Positions 29,646 to 37,689 of a stretch of 64,000 bases of DNA are shown here, piece after piece. This stretch comes from Azospirillum brasilense (GTDB taxonomy: Bacteria > Pseudomonadota > Alphaproteobacteria > Azospirillales > Azospirillaceae), in assembly GCF_003349955.1 (NCBI RefSeq), contig NZ_QLKQ01000029.1, positions 1-64,000 of the forward strand, read 5' to 3'. The position numbers and the translations under genes are program-made. The notes under the pieces are model-generated. The model had not been told where the DNA came from. It was given only the letters and a program-made list of their open reading frames with translations, and ran no database searches. The first letter of the stretch is position 1; each line of letters starts with the position of its first letter.

Positions 29646-30076
29646 CCCGAGCACCTCTGTGAGTTTGGGTGGGATATCTTTTTTAGACGTCTAACCATCA
29701 AACGCTGTGCCAAACGCCCGCCCGGAACCCTCCGGACGCGCAAAGCCGCGGAACGCCTGCATTTGCGGGCGGCGCCCCGGGTTCAGCCTCAACGTTTCTG
29801 AGATGTCAGTTTCGAAATTGTGATGAATTCGGCGTCATAATGGAGTCCGAACAATCACACGCGGCACCGGCTTTGCCGCACCGCACCCCGCGCACCGCGT
29901 GCGCCGCAACAAAAGCAACGGTTTCTCCTAAAAAATGAGGCAAAAGGTCGCATGGACCCTGCCCTCCGCTCCGGCACTGCTTAGCATACAAGCAAATGCC
30001 GGGCGGCTAATCAATGCCCACCTTATAAGCAAGCGCGATTTTTCGGACAAATAATAGGATATTGCACAAAAATGCG
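29646..30076. other. 431-base gap between receptor genes
   Basis: AT-rich relative to its flanks, especially 29930-30070. No gene is supported. It should hold the promoter of the soluble receptor and the 3' end of the transducer transcript. I see only a small GCTT...AAGC hairpin near 29985 and no convincing intrinsic terminator. Confidence 0.4.
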
Positions 30077-31387
30077 TCAGGCCACCTTGTGCATCTCGTC
30101 CAGGAAAAGCTGCACCTCGCGGGTCAGACGGTCGGCCTGGACGCTCATCCGCTCCGACGCAGCGAACACCTCGTGGGCGGTGCCGCTGGTGCGTTCGGCG
30201 GCGGTGGTGACGTCCTGGATGTCCTCGGTGACGGCGCGGGTGCCGGCGGCGGCCTGATCCATGTTGCTGACGATCGAGCGGATCGCCGAGCCCTGCTGCC
30301 CGATGCCCGCGGCGATGCCGCCGGCGATGTGGTTGATGTCCTGGATGGTGTGGCCGATGCCGACGATGGAGGCGACCGCCACGTCGGTGGAGGACTGGAT
30401 GCCGGCGATCTGCCCGGCGATGTCGCCGGTGGCCTTGGCGGTCTGGTCGGCCAGCCGCTTGACCTCCTGCGCCACCACGGCGAAGCCCTTGCCGGCCTCG
30501 CCCGCCCGCGCCGCCTCGATGGTGGCGTTCAGCGCCAGCAGGTTGGTCTGGCTGGCGATGTCGTTGATCAGGGTGACCACCTCGCCCACCGTCTTGGCGG
30601 CGCCCGACAGATCGGCGATCAGAGCGTTGGAGCGTTCGGCCTCGCCCGCCGCGTTGGCGGCGACCTTGGCAACCTCCTCCACCTGCCGGGCGATTTCCCG
30701 GATCGACGCCGATAACTCCTCCGTCGCGACGGCGACGCTGCCGACCGAGGAGCCGGTCTGCGACGCGGCGGCGGCCACCGAGGAGGCCTTGCCGGTGGCG
30801 GTCTGGGCGTCGGTCTCCATGGTGCGGGCCGACATCTCCAGCTGGTGTGCAGTGCCGGACACCTGTTCGCACACCGCGCGGATCTGCGTCTCGAAGCGGT
30901 CGGTCACCCCGGCGAAGCCCTTCACCTTGGCGGCGATGGCGTCGGTGGCGGTGTTGATGGTGCGCGAGGCGTGCAGGAAATTGCCCTGCATGCCCTTCAG
31001 CACGATCCGCCGGAAATACTTGTTGGCCGACACGTAGCTCATCGAGGCGGTGGCCTCGCGGATGAAGGCGTCGGTGCGGTCGATCGAGTCGTTCAGGGCG
31101 TGCATCAGCTCGCCCAGGTCGCCCTTCTCCCGCACGTTGACGACCCGCGCCTCGAAGTCGCCGCGCGACACCGCCCGGCAGACCGCCACCGCCTGCCCCA
31201 CCGCGGCACGGGCGCGCACCATGCACAGCATGACCCCGGCCAGCGCGGCCAGGGCGGCGGCGCCGATCCCGATGCGCAGCGGCGCGCCGCCGACGTCCAG
31301 CGCGTCGGTCACCAACAGCGCTGCGACGAGCAGCGCGGCGACCGCCCCCAGGACGAACGCCTTAGAGAGAGAAGACGAACTCGTCAT
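30077..31387 (-). CDS. Membrane transducer of a split Aer-like receptor (MCP signalling protein)
   Basis: A 436-residue chemotaxis transducer. Two adjacent membrane segments (about 10-30 and 38-58) have only a few residues between them, so there is no periplasmic sensor. A HAMP-like stretch follows, then the MCP signalling domain with [21 protein letters not shown] at the kinase-binding tip. The architecture equals E. coli Aer minus its PAS domain. The PAS gene lies directly upstream and its 3' end overlaps this gene by 26 bases. The ATG at 31387 has a ribosome-binding region GGAGAAGGGGATCGGGT inside the PAS gene, so translation is probably coupled. Confidence 0.92.
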   Translation of the reverse strand: MTSSSSLSKAFVLGAVAALLVAALLVTDALDVGGAPLRIGIGAAALAALAGVMLCMVRARAAVGQAVAVCRAVSRGDFEARVVNVREKGDLGELMHALNDSIDRTDAFIREATASMSYVSANKYFRRIVLKGMQGNFLHASRTINTATDAIAAKVKGFAGVTDRFETQIRAVCEQVSGTAHQLEMSARTMETDAQTATGKASSVAAAASQTGSSVGSVAVATEELSASIREIARQVEEVAKVAANAAGEAERSNALIADLSGAAKTVGEVVTLINDIASQTNLLALNATIEAARAGEAGKGFAVVAQEVKRLADQTAKATGDIAGQIAGIQSSTDVAVASIVGIGHTIQDINHIAGGIAAGIGQQGSAIRSIVSNMDQAAAGTRAVTEDIQDVTTAAERTSGTAHEVFAASERMSVQADRLTREVQLFLDEMHKVA

Positions 31388-31910
31388 ACCCGATCCCCTT
31401 CTCCGTCAGCAGCCCGACAACGGTGGCGAAGGCCTCGTTCATGCCCTGCTTGCGGTCTTCGTGGCGGTTTTCGATGTCCAGAAGCGTGCGGTAGAGCGGC
31501 ACCACCTTGTCGATGGCGCCGCGGTCCGGCACCCGGCGCGACGAGTGGTAGCCGACGAGCCGGCCATTCACGTCGTAGCTGGGGGTGACGTGGGCGAAGA
31601 CCCAGTAATGGTCGCCGTTGCGCGCCCGGTTCACGACGTAGGCGAAGATCTCCTGCCCCGCCCCCAGCGTGTCCCACAGCAGCTTGAACACGCAGCGCGG
31701 CATGTCCGGATGGCGGACGATGGAGTGCGGAGCGCCCATCAGTTCGGCCTCGCTGTAGCCGGCGACGCGCTGGAACACCCGGTTGGCGTAGGTGATCCGG
31801 CCCTTCAGGTCGGTCTTGGAAACGATGACCTCATCGGCGTCGAAGAACCGCTCGACCCCGGTCAGCGTCCGGTCGCGGGGGCCGGGACTGAGAACAGCGC
31901 TGTGTGCCAT
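31362..31910 (-). CDS. Aer-like PAS redox-sensor protein
   Basis: A 182-residue cytosolic protein made of one PAS domain and a short helical tail. The PAS core matches the FAD-binding domain of Aer: [39 protein letters not shown] (the RHPD residues needed for FAD in Aer), then [13 protein letters not shown]. It probably binds FAD and reports the redox state of the respiratory chain to the transducer encoded next, whose start lies inside this gene. The tail ([16 protein letters not shown]) could be the contact surface. A free PAS domain plus a separate transducer is unusual. Confidence 0.9.
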   Translation of the reverse strand: MAHSAVLSPGPRDRTLTGVERFFDADEVIVSKTDLKGRITYANRVFQRVAGYSEAELMGAPHSIVRHPDMPRCVFKLLWDTLGAGQEIFAYVVNRARNGDHYWVFAHVTPSYDVNGRLVGYHSSRRVPDRGAIDKVVPLYRTLLDIENRHEDRKQGMNEAFATVVGLLTEKGIGYDEFVFSL

Positions 31911-32157
31911 GTGCCTGCGGTCGCGGGCCGAGAGCCCGGCGCCCCCTTATTGGTTCGCGGTCGGTTACAGGGCGTACATCTCCCCATCCGCGCGTTCCCG
32001 TCGGGCACTGGCGGACGCCGCAAAATAAAGACCATGCAGGTTATACAAAAGATTAAATTTGTTGCCGGGCGGAAATATGATTCAGCTCAACCGTCCGCCC
32101 GACATCGCTCAACCGTCTACCGGACGCAACATTGTGCCGCGTCTCATTCCGGCTGCC

Positions 32158-33573
32158 TCACTCCGGCGGATAGGGAACGGTCAGCAGCCGGTCGATGGGC
32201 GGGTTCTCGACGATGGCCGTCATGCCGTCCGGCCAGCGCACCTCCAGCCGCTCCACCGAGCGGGCGCTGCCCAGCCCGAAATGGGCCACCGGCTCCATCT
32301 GGCAGAGATAGCCCGAACCGGCGCAGACGGACCGCACCTGCCGCCGACCGTTGGCTGTGCAGGCGACCACCGCGCCGCGCGCCGGCGCGCCGTAGGGGGT
32401 CAGCGGCAGCACGCGCAGCCACCCGTTGTGGTTCGCCGCCGTGCGGTAGAGCGACAGGGGCTGCGGCGATCCGCCGCCATGCCCCCCACCATGCCCGGCG
32501 CCATGCCCGCCGCCCACCCCATTGCCATGGGCGATCAGCAGTTCCAGCCGCCCGTCGCCGTCGATGTCGGCCACCGCCGCTCCGGTCCCCAGCCCTTTGG
32601 GCTCCGCCGCGTCGCCAAGGTCGATGGCCTGCCAACGGTCGTCGCGCCAGCCGAACAGGCGGTTGGGCTCGCCGTGCAGGTTGAAGAACAGCTCCTCGTA
32701 GCCGTCGTTGTCGAAATCGGCAGCGATCACGCTGGACACCCGGCCCGGAAAGGACATCTCCGGATCGGCCTCGTCGACGAAGCCGCCGCCGGAGCGCTGG
32801 ACGAACAGGCGCTGCGGCCCTTCCCAGGCGCCGACCAGCAGCCCGAACCCGCCATAGCCCGGCCCGTCCACCGCGGTCACCGCCCGCCCGGCGAATCGCG
32901 AATCGGCGACCCCCCGCTCCTCGGCGATCTCCTCGTAGGTGCCGTCGCCCAGGTTGCGGAACAGGAAGTTCGGTCCGCCCTCGTTGCAGGCGAACAGATC
33001 GACGCGGTCGGACAGAAACGGCAGGGCGAGCAGCCCGCGCCCGGCGCCGATCAGGTCGATTCCCGCCTCCTCCGCCGCGTCCTCCAGCCGGCCGCGGCGG
33101 CTCAGCTCGAACAGGCGGAAAGGGCCGCCGTCCGCCGCCACGACGAAGCCGTAGCGGCCATGGCCGTGCCGGTCCATGGCGATCACCGACCGTCCGGCGA
33201 CGCGGTTCGCCATGCCGGCGTTCTCCGGCTGGGCCAGCAGGTCGAGCCAGTGCTTGCCGAAGCAGGCGAACAGCCGGTCGCCCATCTCCTTCGGCCCGCT
33301 CGCCCGGTCGGAATTCAGGACATACAGCTCCTCCCGCCCGTCGCCGTCCACGTCGGCCGCGGCGATGGCCACCGCGCAGCCCGACGGGTCGGCCAGCAGC
33401 GGGCCGGCGACGTCGACCAGCCGGGAGCCGTCCCATTTGAGGATGAGGTTGTTGGTGGCGTAGCCCGTGACCACCAGTTCGAATGCCCCGTCACCGTCGA
33501 CGTCGGTCACGGTGATGCCGTTGGACAGGCGCGGCTGGTTGCCGTCGATCAGCCGCGAGCATTCGAAGAACAT
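32158..33573 (-). CDS. FG-GAP/VCBS repeat protein with ASPIC/UnbV C terminus (CRTAC1-like)
   Basis: A 471-residue predicted beta-propeller protein. Several calcium-binding-type loops are visible (DVDGDGAFE, DVDGDGREE, DFDNDGYEE, DIDGDGRLE), typical of FG-GAP/VCBS repeats. The last 70 residues resemble the ASPIC/UnbV domain (RSVCAGSGYLCQMEPVAHFG, VERLEVRWPDG). An unusual His/Gly insert (GGGHGAGHGGGHGGG, about residue 355) could bind metal. Relatives are usually exported, but no signal peptide is seen with the start at 33573. Function unknown. It is separated from the PAS gene and minE by about 250 bases each side. Confidence 0.85.
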   Translation of the reverse strand: MFFECSRLIDGNQPRLSNGITVTDVDGDGAFELVVTGYATNNLILKWDGSRLVDVAGPLLADPSGCAVAIAAADVDGDGREELYVLNSDRASGPKEMGDRLFACFGKHWLDLLAQPENAGMANRVAGRSVIAMDRHGHGRYGFVVAADGGPFRLFELSRRGRLEDAAEEAGIDLIGAGRGLLALPFLSDRVDLFACNEGGPNFLFRNLGDGTYEEIAEERGVADSRFAGRAVTAVDGPGYGGFGLLVGAWEGPQRLFVQRSGGGFVDEADPEMSFPGRVSSVIAADFDNDGYEELFFNLHGEPNRLFGWRDDRWQAIDLGDAAEPKGLGTGAAVADIDGDGRLELLIAHGNGVGGGHGAGHGGGHGGGSPQPLSLYRTAANHNGWLRVLPLTPYGAPARGAVVACTANGRRQVRSVCAGSGYLCQMEPVAHFGLGSARSVERLEVRWPDGMTAIVENPPIDRLLTVPYPPE

Positions 33574-33754
33574 CGGCCGCCACTCCCTCACTGCCGCAAC
33601 GCCGCCCGGTGAGGGTTTGGCCCGCGAGGGCCGGTCCCTGACGGGCTCCAATCCGTTGATACCTCTTCGAACGGCCGAGGTAAACCCGCACGGAAGTCCA
33701 GCCCGGCCGGGAGCTGCGGCCTATGACCGCGCGGGAGCCCTGCCGGAGGGCATG

Positions 33755-33790
33755 AAAAATCCCGCCGCAGCGGGCCGGCTGCGGCGGGAT
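33755..33790 (-). terminator. Intrinsic terminator of minCDE
   Basis: ATCCCGCCGCAG (33759-33770) and CTGCGGCGGGAT (33779-33790) form a perfect 12-bp stem. On the minus strand it runs into TTTTT. It lies 24 bases after the minE stop. Confidence 0.93.
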
Positions 33791-33813
33791 CGATCACCAT
33801 ACACACGGAAGGT

Positions 33814-34209
33814 TCAGCGGCGCTTCTTAACGCCGCCGTTGGTCAGCGAACCGCCGGCGGCCAGCTTGACCGCATCGGACTCGTCGGCGTCCTTGGCCGC
33901 CGGACGGTTCCCGGCCACCGCCAGCTTGGCGCTCTCCTTCAGCGCCTTGGCGGCGGCCTCGCGGGCCGGCAGCTCGATGTTCAGCTCAAGCGTCGAGCAG
34001 TCGCCGCCGCGGTCCAGCTTCACCTCGACCTTGTTCTGGTCGATGTCGATGTACTTGGCGATCACCGCCAGCAGCTCCTGCTGGAGCATCGGCAGATAGT
34101 CCGGCCCGGTCCGCCCGGCGCGCTCGTGCGCCATGACGATCTGAAGGCGTTCCTTGGCCTGGACCGCCGACGCGCGCGGGGCGGAGCGGAAGAAGCTGAA
34201 GATGCTCAT
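33814..34209 (-). CDS. minE: Cell division topological factor MinE
   Basis: Drives MinD off the membrane and makes the Min system oscillate, so that FtsZ rings form only at midcell. The N-terminal amphipathic start MSIFSFF, the anti-MinCD helix (AKERLQIVMAHERAG) and the dimer region (AVIAKYIDIDQNKVEVKLD) are all present. At 131 residues it is about 40 longer than E. coli MinE (88); the extra C-terminal part is Lys/Ala-rich and ends VKKRR. The ATG overlaps the minD stop (ATGA), so the two are coupled. Confidence 0.95.
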   Translation of the reverse strand: MSIFSFFRSAPRASAVQAKERLQIVMAHERAGRTGPDYLPMLQQELLAVIAKYIDIDQNKVEVKLDRGGDCSTLELNIELPAREAAAKALKESAKLAVAGNRPAAKDADESDAVKLAAGGSLTNGGVKKRR

Positions 34210-35021
34210 GCGGACCTCCGGAGGAGGCGGCTGAACAGGCCCTTCTTCTGCGGGGTGACGAAGCGGTGCTCGACGTCCTCGCCCAGGAAGCGGGAGACCG
34301 CGTCCAGATAGGCCTGGCCGGCGTTGGACGCCTCGTCGAGGATGACCGGCATGCCGACGTTGGAGGCGCGCAGCACGGCCTGGCTCTCCGGGATCACGCC
34401 GAGCAGCGGGATCGCCAGGATCTCCAGCACGTCGTCGACCTTCAGCATCTCGCCGCGCTCCACCCGCTCCGGGTCGTAGCGGGTGAGGAGGAGCTGCTGG
34501 GTCACCGGCTCCAGCCCCTGCTCCGCCCGGCGCGAGCGCGAGGCCAGCACGCCGAGGATGCGGTCGCTGTCGCGGACCGAGGAGACTTCCGGGTTGGTCA
34601 CGATCACCGCGTGGTCGGCGAAGTACAGCGCCATCAGCGCGCCGCGCTCGATGCCCGCCGGGCTGTCGCAGACGATGTAGTCGAAGTCCTTGGACAGTTC
34701 GTTCAGGACCTTTTCCACGCCTTCGCGGGTCAGGGCGTCCTTGTCGCGGGTCTGCGAGGTCGGCAGGATCGACAGGTTGTCGATGCGCTTGTCCTTGATC
34801 AGCGCCTGGCTCAGCTTCGCTTCGCCGTTGATGACGTTGATGAAGTCGAACACCACGCGGCGCTCGCAGCCCATGATGAGGTCGAGGTTGCGCAGCCCGA
34901 CGTCGAAATCGATGACGACCGTCTTGAAGCCGCGCAAGGCGAGTCCGGTCGCGAAAGCGGCGGAGGAGGTCGTCTTGCCGACGCCGCCCTTGCCGGAAGT
35001 CATGACGATGATCTTGCCCAA
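34206..35021 (-). CDS. minD: Septum-site ATPase MinD
   Basis: Membrane-cycling ATPase that recruits MinC and responds to MinE. The 271-residue protein has the deviant Walker A SGKGGVGKTT, Walker B-type VVIDFDVGLRNLDLIMG and ends in an amphipathic membrane-targeting helix (KKGLFSRLLRRSA). The start is taken as TTG at 35021, giving GKIIVMTSGKGG as in other MinD proteins, with GGAG eight bases upstream. The GTG at 35036 would add five residues. Middle gene of minC-minD-minE. Confidence 0.95.
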   Translation of the reverse strand: MGKIIVMTSGKGGVGKTTSSAAFATGLALRGFKTVVIDFDVGLRNLDLIMGCERRVVFDFINVINGEAKLSQALIKDKRIDNLSILPTSQTRDKDALTREGVEKVLNELSKDFDYIVCDSPAGIERGALMALYFADHAVIVTNPEVSSVRDSDRILGVLASRSRRAEQGLEPVTQQLLLTRYDPERVERGEMLKVDDVLEILAIPLLGVIPESQAVLRASNVGMPVILDEASNAGQAYLDAVSRFLGEDVEHRFVTPQKKGLFSRLLRRSA

Positions 35022-35162
35022 CGGAGCTTCTCCCACGTTCCTAAATGTTGCCGCCAAGGTCCGGTTACCGGGTTACGCAGATCAGGGCCTGTGCCGGGCA
35101 CGCTTTGCGTGACACCGTCCTCGCACAGAGGGCCGTTCGACCGAAAGCGCTCAAAAGCGTCA

Positions 35163-35924
35163 TCACTGGGGCTCCATGTGAAGATAGCCGTCGCGCAGGA
35201 ATATCTGCACCGGCTTCTTCAGCACGTCGTTCCCGAAATCCTCGCTGACGCGGTACAGCCCGGCCACCGAGACGACCTCGGCCTCCAGGCTGTGGCAGAA
35301 GATGCGCGCGTTGGTGTCGCCGGAGACGCCGGCCAGCGCCCGGCCGCGCAGCGCGCCGTAGACGTGGATGTTGCCGTCGGCCACCACCTCCGCGCCGGGG
35401 GAGACCGGGGCGGTGATGACCAAGTCCGTCTTCTCGGCGTAGATCTGCTGGCCGGAGCGCACCGGCTCGGTCACCAGCAGCGCCGGGCGGTAGACCGGCT
35501 CGGGCGGCGGGGCCGGGATCGCGGCGGCGCCGGCCTGCGGGTCGGCGGCGGCGGGGGCCGCGGACTCCAGCTTGGCGGCGCGCCCGGCGGGCATCGGGGT
35601 CAGCCCGGCGGCGAGCGCCCCCTCATGGACCGCGCGCGGGCCGCCGCGGAAGCCGACCGGCAGCAGGTACAGCGTGCGCAGGTTGGTCACCAGAGCGGCG
35701 ATGTCGAAGCGCGGGGTGTCCTCCGTCAGCTCCTCGAAGTCGAGGACGACGGGGGCGTTGCGGAAGAAATTGGGCGCCTGCCGGACCTTCACGGCGAGCT
35801 GGGTGAAGAAGTCCGGCGACGCCGGATCATTCACCTTCAGCACCATCATGGTGAAGGAATTGCCCCGCAACTGGAACGGACCGTCCCGATCGGCACCCTG
35901 CCTGGCGCTGCTCACCGCTGCCAT
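35163..35924 (-). CDS. minC: Septum formation inhibitor MinC
   Basis: Blocks FtsZ assembly at cell poles when recruited by MinD. The 253-residue protein has an N-terminal FtsZ-interacting domain ([15 protein letters not shown], then a segment with VVLDFEEL). A proline/alanine-rich linker of about 45 residues ([19 protein letters not shown]) follows, then the C-terminal beta-helix that binds MinD ([31 protein letters not shown]). The ATG at 35924 is used. minD follows after 141 bases. Confidence 0.94.
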   Translation of the reverse strand: MAAVSSARQGADRDGPFQLRGNSFTMMVLKVNDPASPDFFTQLAVKVRQAPNFFRNAPVVLDFEELTEDTPRFDIAALVTNLRTLYLLPVGFRGGPRAVHEGALAAGLTPMPAGRAAKLESAAPAAADPQAGAAAIPAPPPEPVYRPALLVTEPVRSGQQIYAEKTDLVITAPVSPGAEVVADGNIHVYGALRGRALAGVSGDTNARIFCHSLEAEVVSVAGLYRVSEDFGNDVLKKPVQIFLRDGYLHMEPQ

Positions 35925-36401
35925 CCTGCTTGTGTTCCTGCCGAATCCGTGTCGTCCGCATGTCTGGGGCCATCGGCCAGGCACCAGGGCGGAAGGGTCA
36001 ACCACCCAGGTTCTAGCGGCGCGGACCCCATCCGTTCAAGCTCTTCCCGGCGCCGATGGAGTGACAACCGCCGGACACACGCACAATGGGCCGGAACAGG
36101 GGGTCCCCGTCCGGGCTGGAGGTCCATGTGTTGCGTCGGCGGAAGGTCTCGCTACAAAGTATGGTAATGGAACTGGATTCGCCGGGCAAAGGGTTTTGCG
36201 GAACTATGCCCATTTCGCGCTGCGGCATCTTACCCTCGCCGCGACACCCGCAAAGATGGTTTGCGCCCGGTCGCCACATCCCTTCGTCGCGGCGACCCCG
36301 GGTTCCCTCGGCCTCTGGCGGTAGCCCGTTGCCGTCCCGCCGCCCTCTGAGGCTCATCCACAACATCTTGTGTGAATCTTTTGCGATGCCCGCAATTTCG
36401 C
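35925..36401. other. Gap between minC and the candidate RNA
   Basis: About 480 bases without a supported gene. The part next to 35925 should contain the minC promoter on the minus strand, but I see no clear consensus. Short open frames here lack gene-like codon bias or ribosome-binding sites. Confidence 0.4.
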
Positions 36402-36430
36402 CTGACCTTCGCCGCCGCGCGACCTATGTT
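36402..36430 (+). promoter_or_regulatory. Possible sigma-70 promoter of the candidate RNA
   Basis: CTGACC (36402-36407) and TATGTT (36425-36430) are separated by 17 bases. Transcription would start near 36437. The -35 is a partial match, so the call is tentative. Confidence 0.4.
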
Positions 36431-36436
36431 TGTGGT

Positions 36437-36621
36437 GTGAGGTTCCTATTCTGACGAAGAGGTTCCGCTTGCACCCTGCTTCGTTCCCGAGCGTCCGAAT
36501 GTCGCCGGCACCCCATGACGGGCGCAGCCGACGGGACGCACGCCTCGCACCGGCAAGCCAGACTCCGGCCACCCTGCTGCACAGCAGCATCGACGACCTC
36601 CCGCTCGCGGGAGGTTTTTTT
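36437..36621 (+). ncRNA. Candidate structured non-coding RNA or phoH leader
   Basis: No coding gene is seen, yet a perfect intrinsic terminator stands at 36596-36621 (ACCTCCCGC, 2-base loop, GCGGGAGGT, then seven T). A promoter-like sequence lies about 185 bases upstream. Within the span, GCTTGC (36467) pairs with GCAAGC (36553), GCGTCC (36491) with GGACGC (36534), and CTGCTG/CAGCAG (36574-36587) forms a small hairpin. This layout, a closing stem, an open middle and a terminal stem, recalls 6S RNA in size and shape, but no sequence signature proves it. The alternative is a leader that attenuates the PhoH gene starting 45 bases downstream. Confidence 0.4.
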
Positions 36622-36665
36622 GTGCCCGGAGCCGCCGCCCACCAACGTGACCTTAGGAGAGCGAC

Positions 36666-37403
36666 ATGGCCAAACGCCAGACCAAAGGCAGCGCCGTTTC
36701 AGCGTCCGAGTCGACGGTCCACCCCCTGTTCCCCGCCACCGGCTGGGACCCCGTGGGCGGGGACGACCGCCGCGACCAGAGCTATCTCCGCAAGGTCAAG
36801 CCCCAGAGCCCCAACCAGAAGAGGCTGATGGAGGCGATCAAGGACCATAACCTCGTTGTGGCGCTCGGCCCCGCCGGCACCGGCAAGACCTATCTGGCGA
36901 TCTCCTCCGCGGTGGAGGCTCTGGAGGAGGGCAAGGTCGACCGCATCGTGCTCTCCCGCCCGGCCATCGAGGCGGGCGAGAGCATCGGCTATCTGCCGGG
37001 CGACATGCACGAGAAGATGGCCCCCTTCCTGCGCCCGCTCTACGACGCGCTGAGCGAGCGGCTGGGCGCCAAGCGCCTGCGCGCGCTGATGGCCGACGGC
37101 ACCATCGAGATCGCGCCGGTCGGCTTCATGCGCGGGCGCACCCTGAACAACGCCTTCGTGGTGATCGACGAGGCGCAGAACTGCACCTACGCGCAGATCA
37201 AGATGCTGCTGACCCGTCTGGGTTGGCATTCCACCATGGTCCTGACCGGCGACCCTGACCAGACGGACCTGCTCGACAACCTGTCGGGCCTGGCCGATAT
37301 CGCGCGCCGGCTGGAGGCTGTGGAGGGCATCGCCGTCGTCCGGCTGAGCGACACCGACATCGTCCGCCACCCCCTGGTCGCCAGCATGCTGACCGTGCTC
37401 TGA
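36666..37403 (+). CDS. PhoH family ATPase (short form)
   Basis: A 245-residue P-loop protein of the PhoH family, linked to RNA metabolism and phosphate or stress responses. It has Walker A in LGPAGTGKTYLA (about residue 70), then IVLSRPAIEAGESIGYLPGD, Walker B in FVVIDEAQNCT and the sensor-like LTGDPDQTDL. YbeZ/PhoL proteins are about 340 residues with an N-terminal domain that is missing here; the first 45 residues are polar and low-complexity. ATG at 36666 with TAGGAGAGCGAC upstream. Not next to ybeY, so it is probably a second PhoH paralogue. Confidence 0.92.
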   Translation: MAKRQTKGSAVSASESTVHPLFPATGWDPVGGDDRRDQSYLRKVKPQSPNQKRLMEAIKDHNLVVALGPAGTGKTYLAISSAVEALEEGKVDRIVLSRPAIEAGESIGYLPGDMHEKMAPFLRPLYDALSERLGAKRLRALMADGTIEIAPVGFMRGRTLNNAFVVIDEAQNCTYAQIKMLLTRLGWHSTMVLTGDPDQTDLLDNLSGLADIARRLEAVEGIAVVRLSDTDIVRHPLVASMLTVL

Positions 37404-37459
37404 CGCCATCGGCAAACGAAGGGCATCGACGCGCAACCACCTCACCGGTTCGCAACTGC

Positions 37460-37489
37460 GGGAGGCCTTCGGGCCTCCCTTTTCTTTTT
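37460..37489 (+). terminator. Intrinsic terminator of the PhoH gene
   Basis: GGGAGGCC and GGCCTCCC form an 8-bp stem with a TTCG tetraloop, followed by TTTTCTTTTT. Confidence 0.93.
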
Positions 37490-37689
37490 CACGGCGCCAC
37501 GATCTTTCTCTTCCAAACGTCTGGACGGCGGCCCGCGACGTTTTCTCACCCTGGGTTGATCCGCCTTGACGACGATCAGATGCGCGGAGCAAAAGTAACA
37601 AAAAATTTAGCAGAATTTTCGGACGGTCGTCGAACCGCCCGAGACCGGCGCCCTTGCGCCGGAAGAAGAAGATTCCGGAGGAACGTCAG

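Noticed and set aside
36437..36621. Signal recognition particle RNA or tmRNA
   Set aside because: The conserved SRP GGAAG-type loop and a tmRNA acceptor/tag frame are not found.
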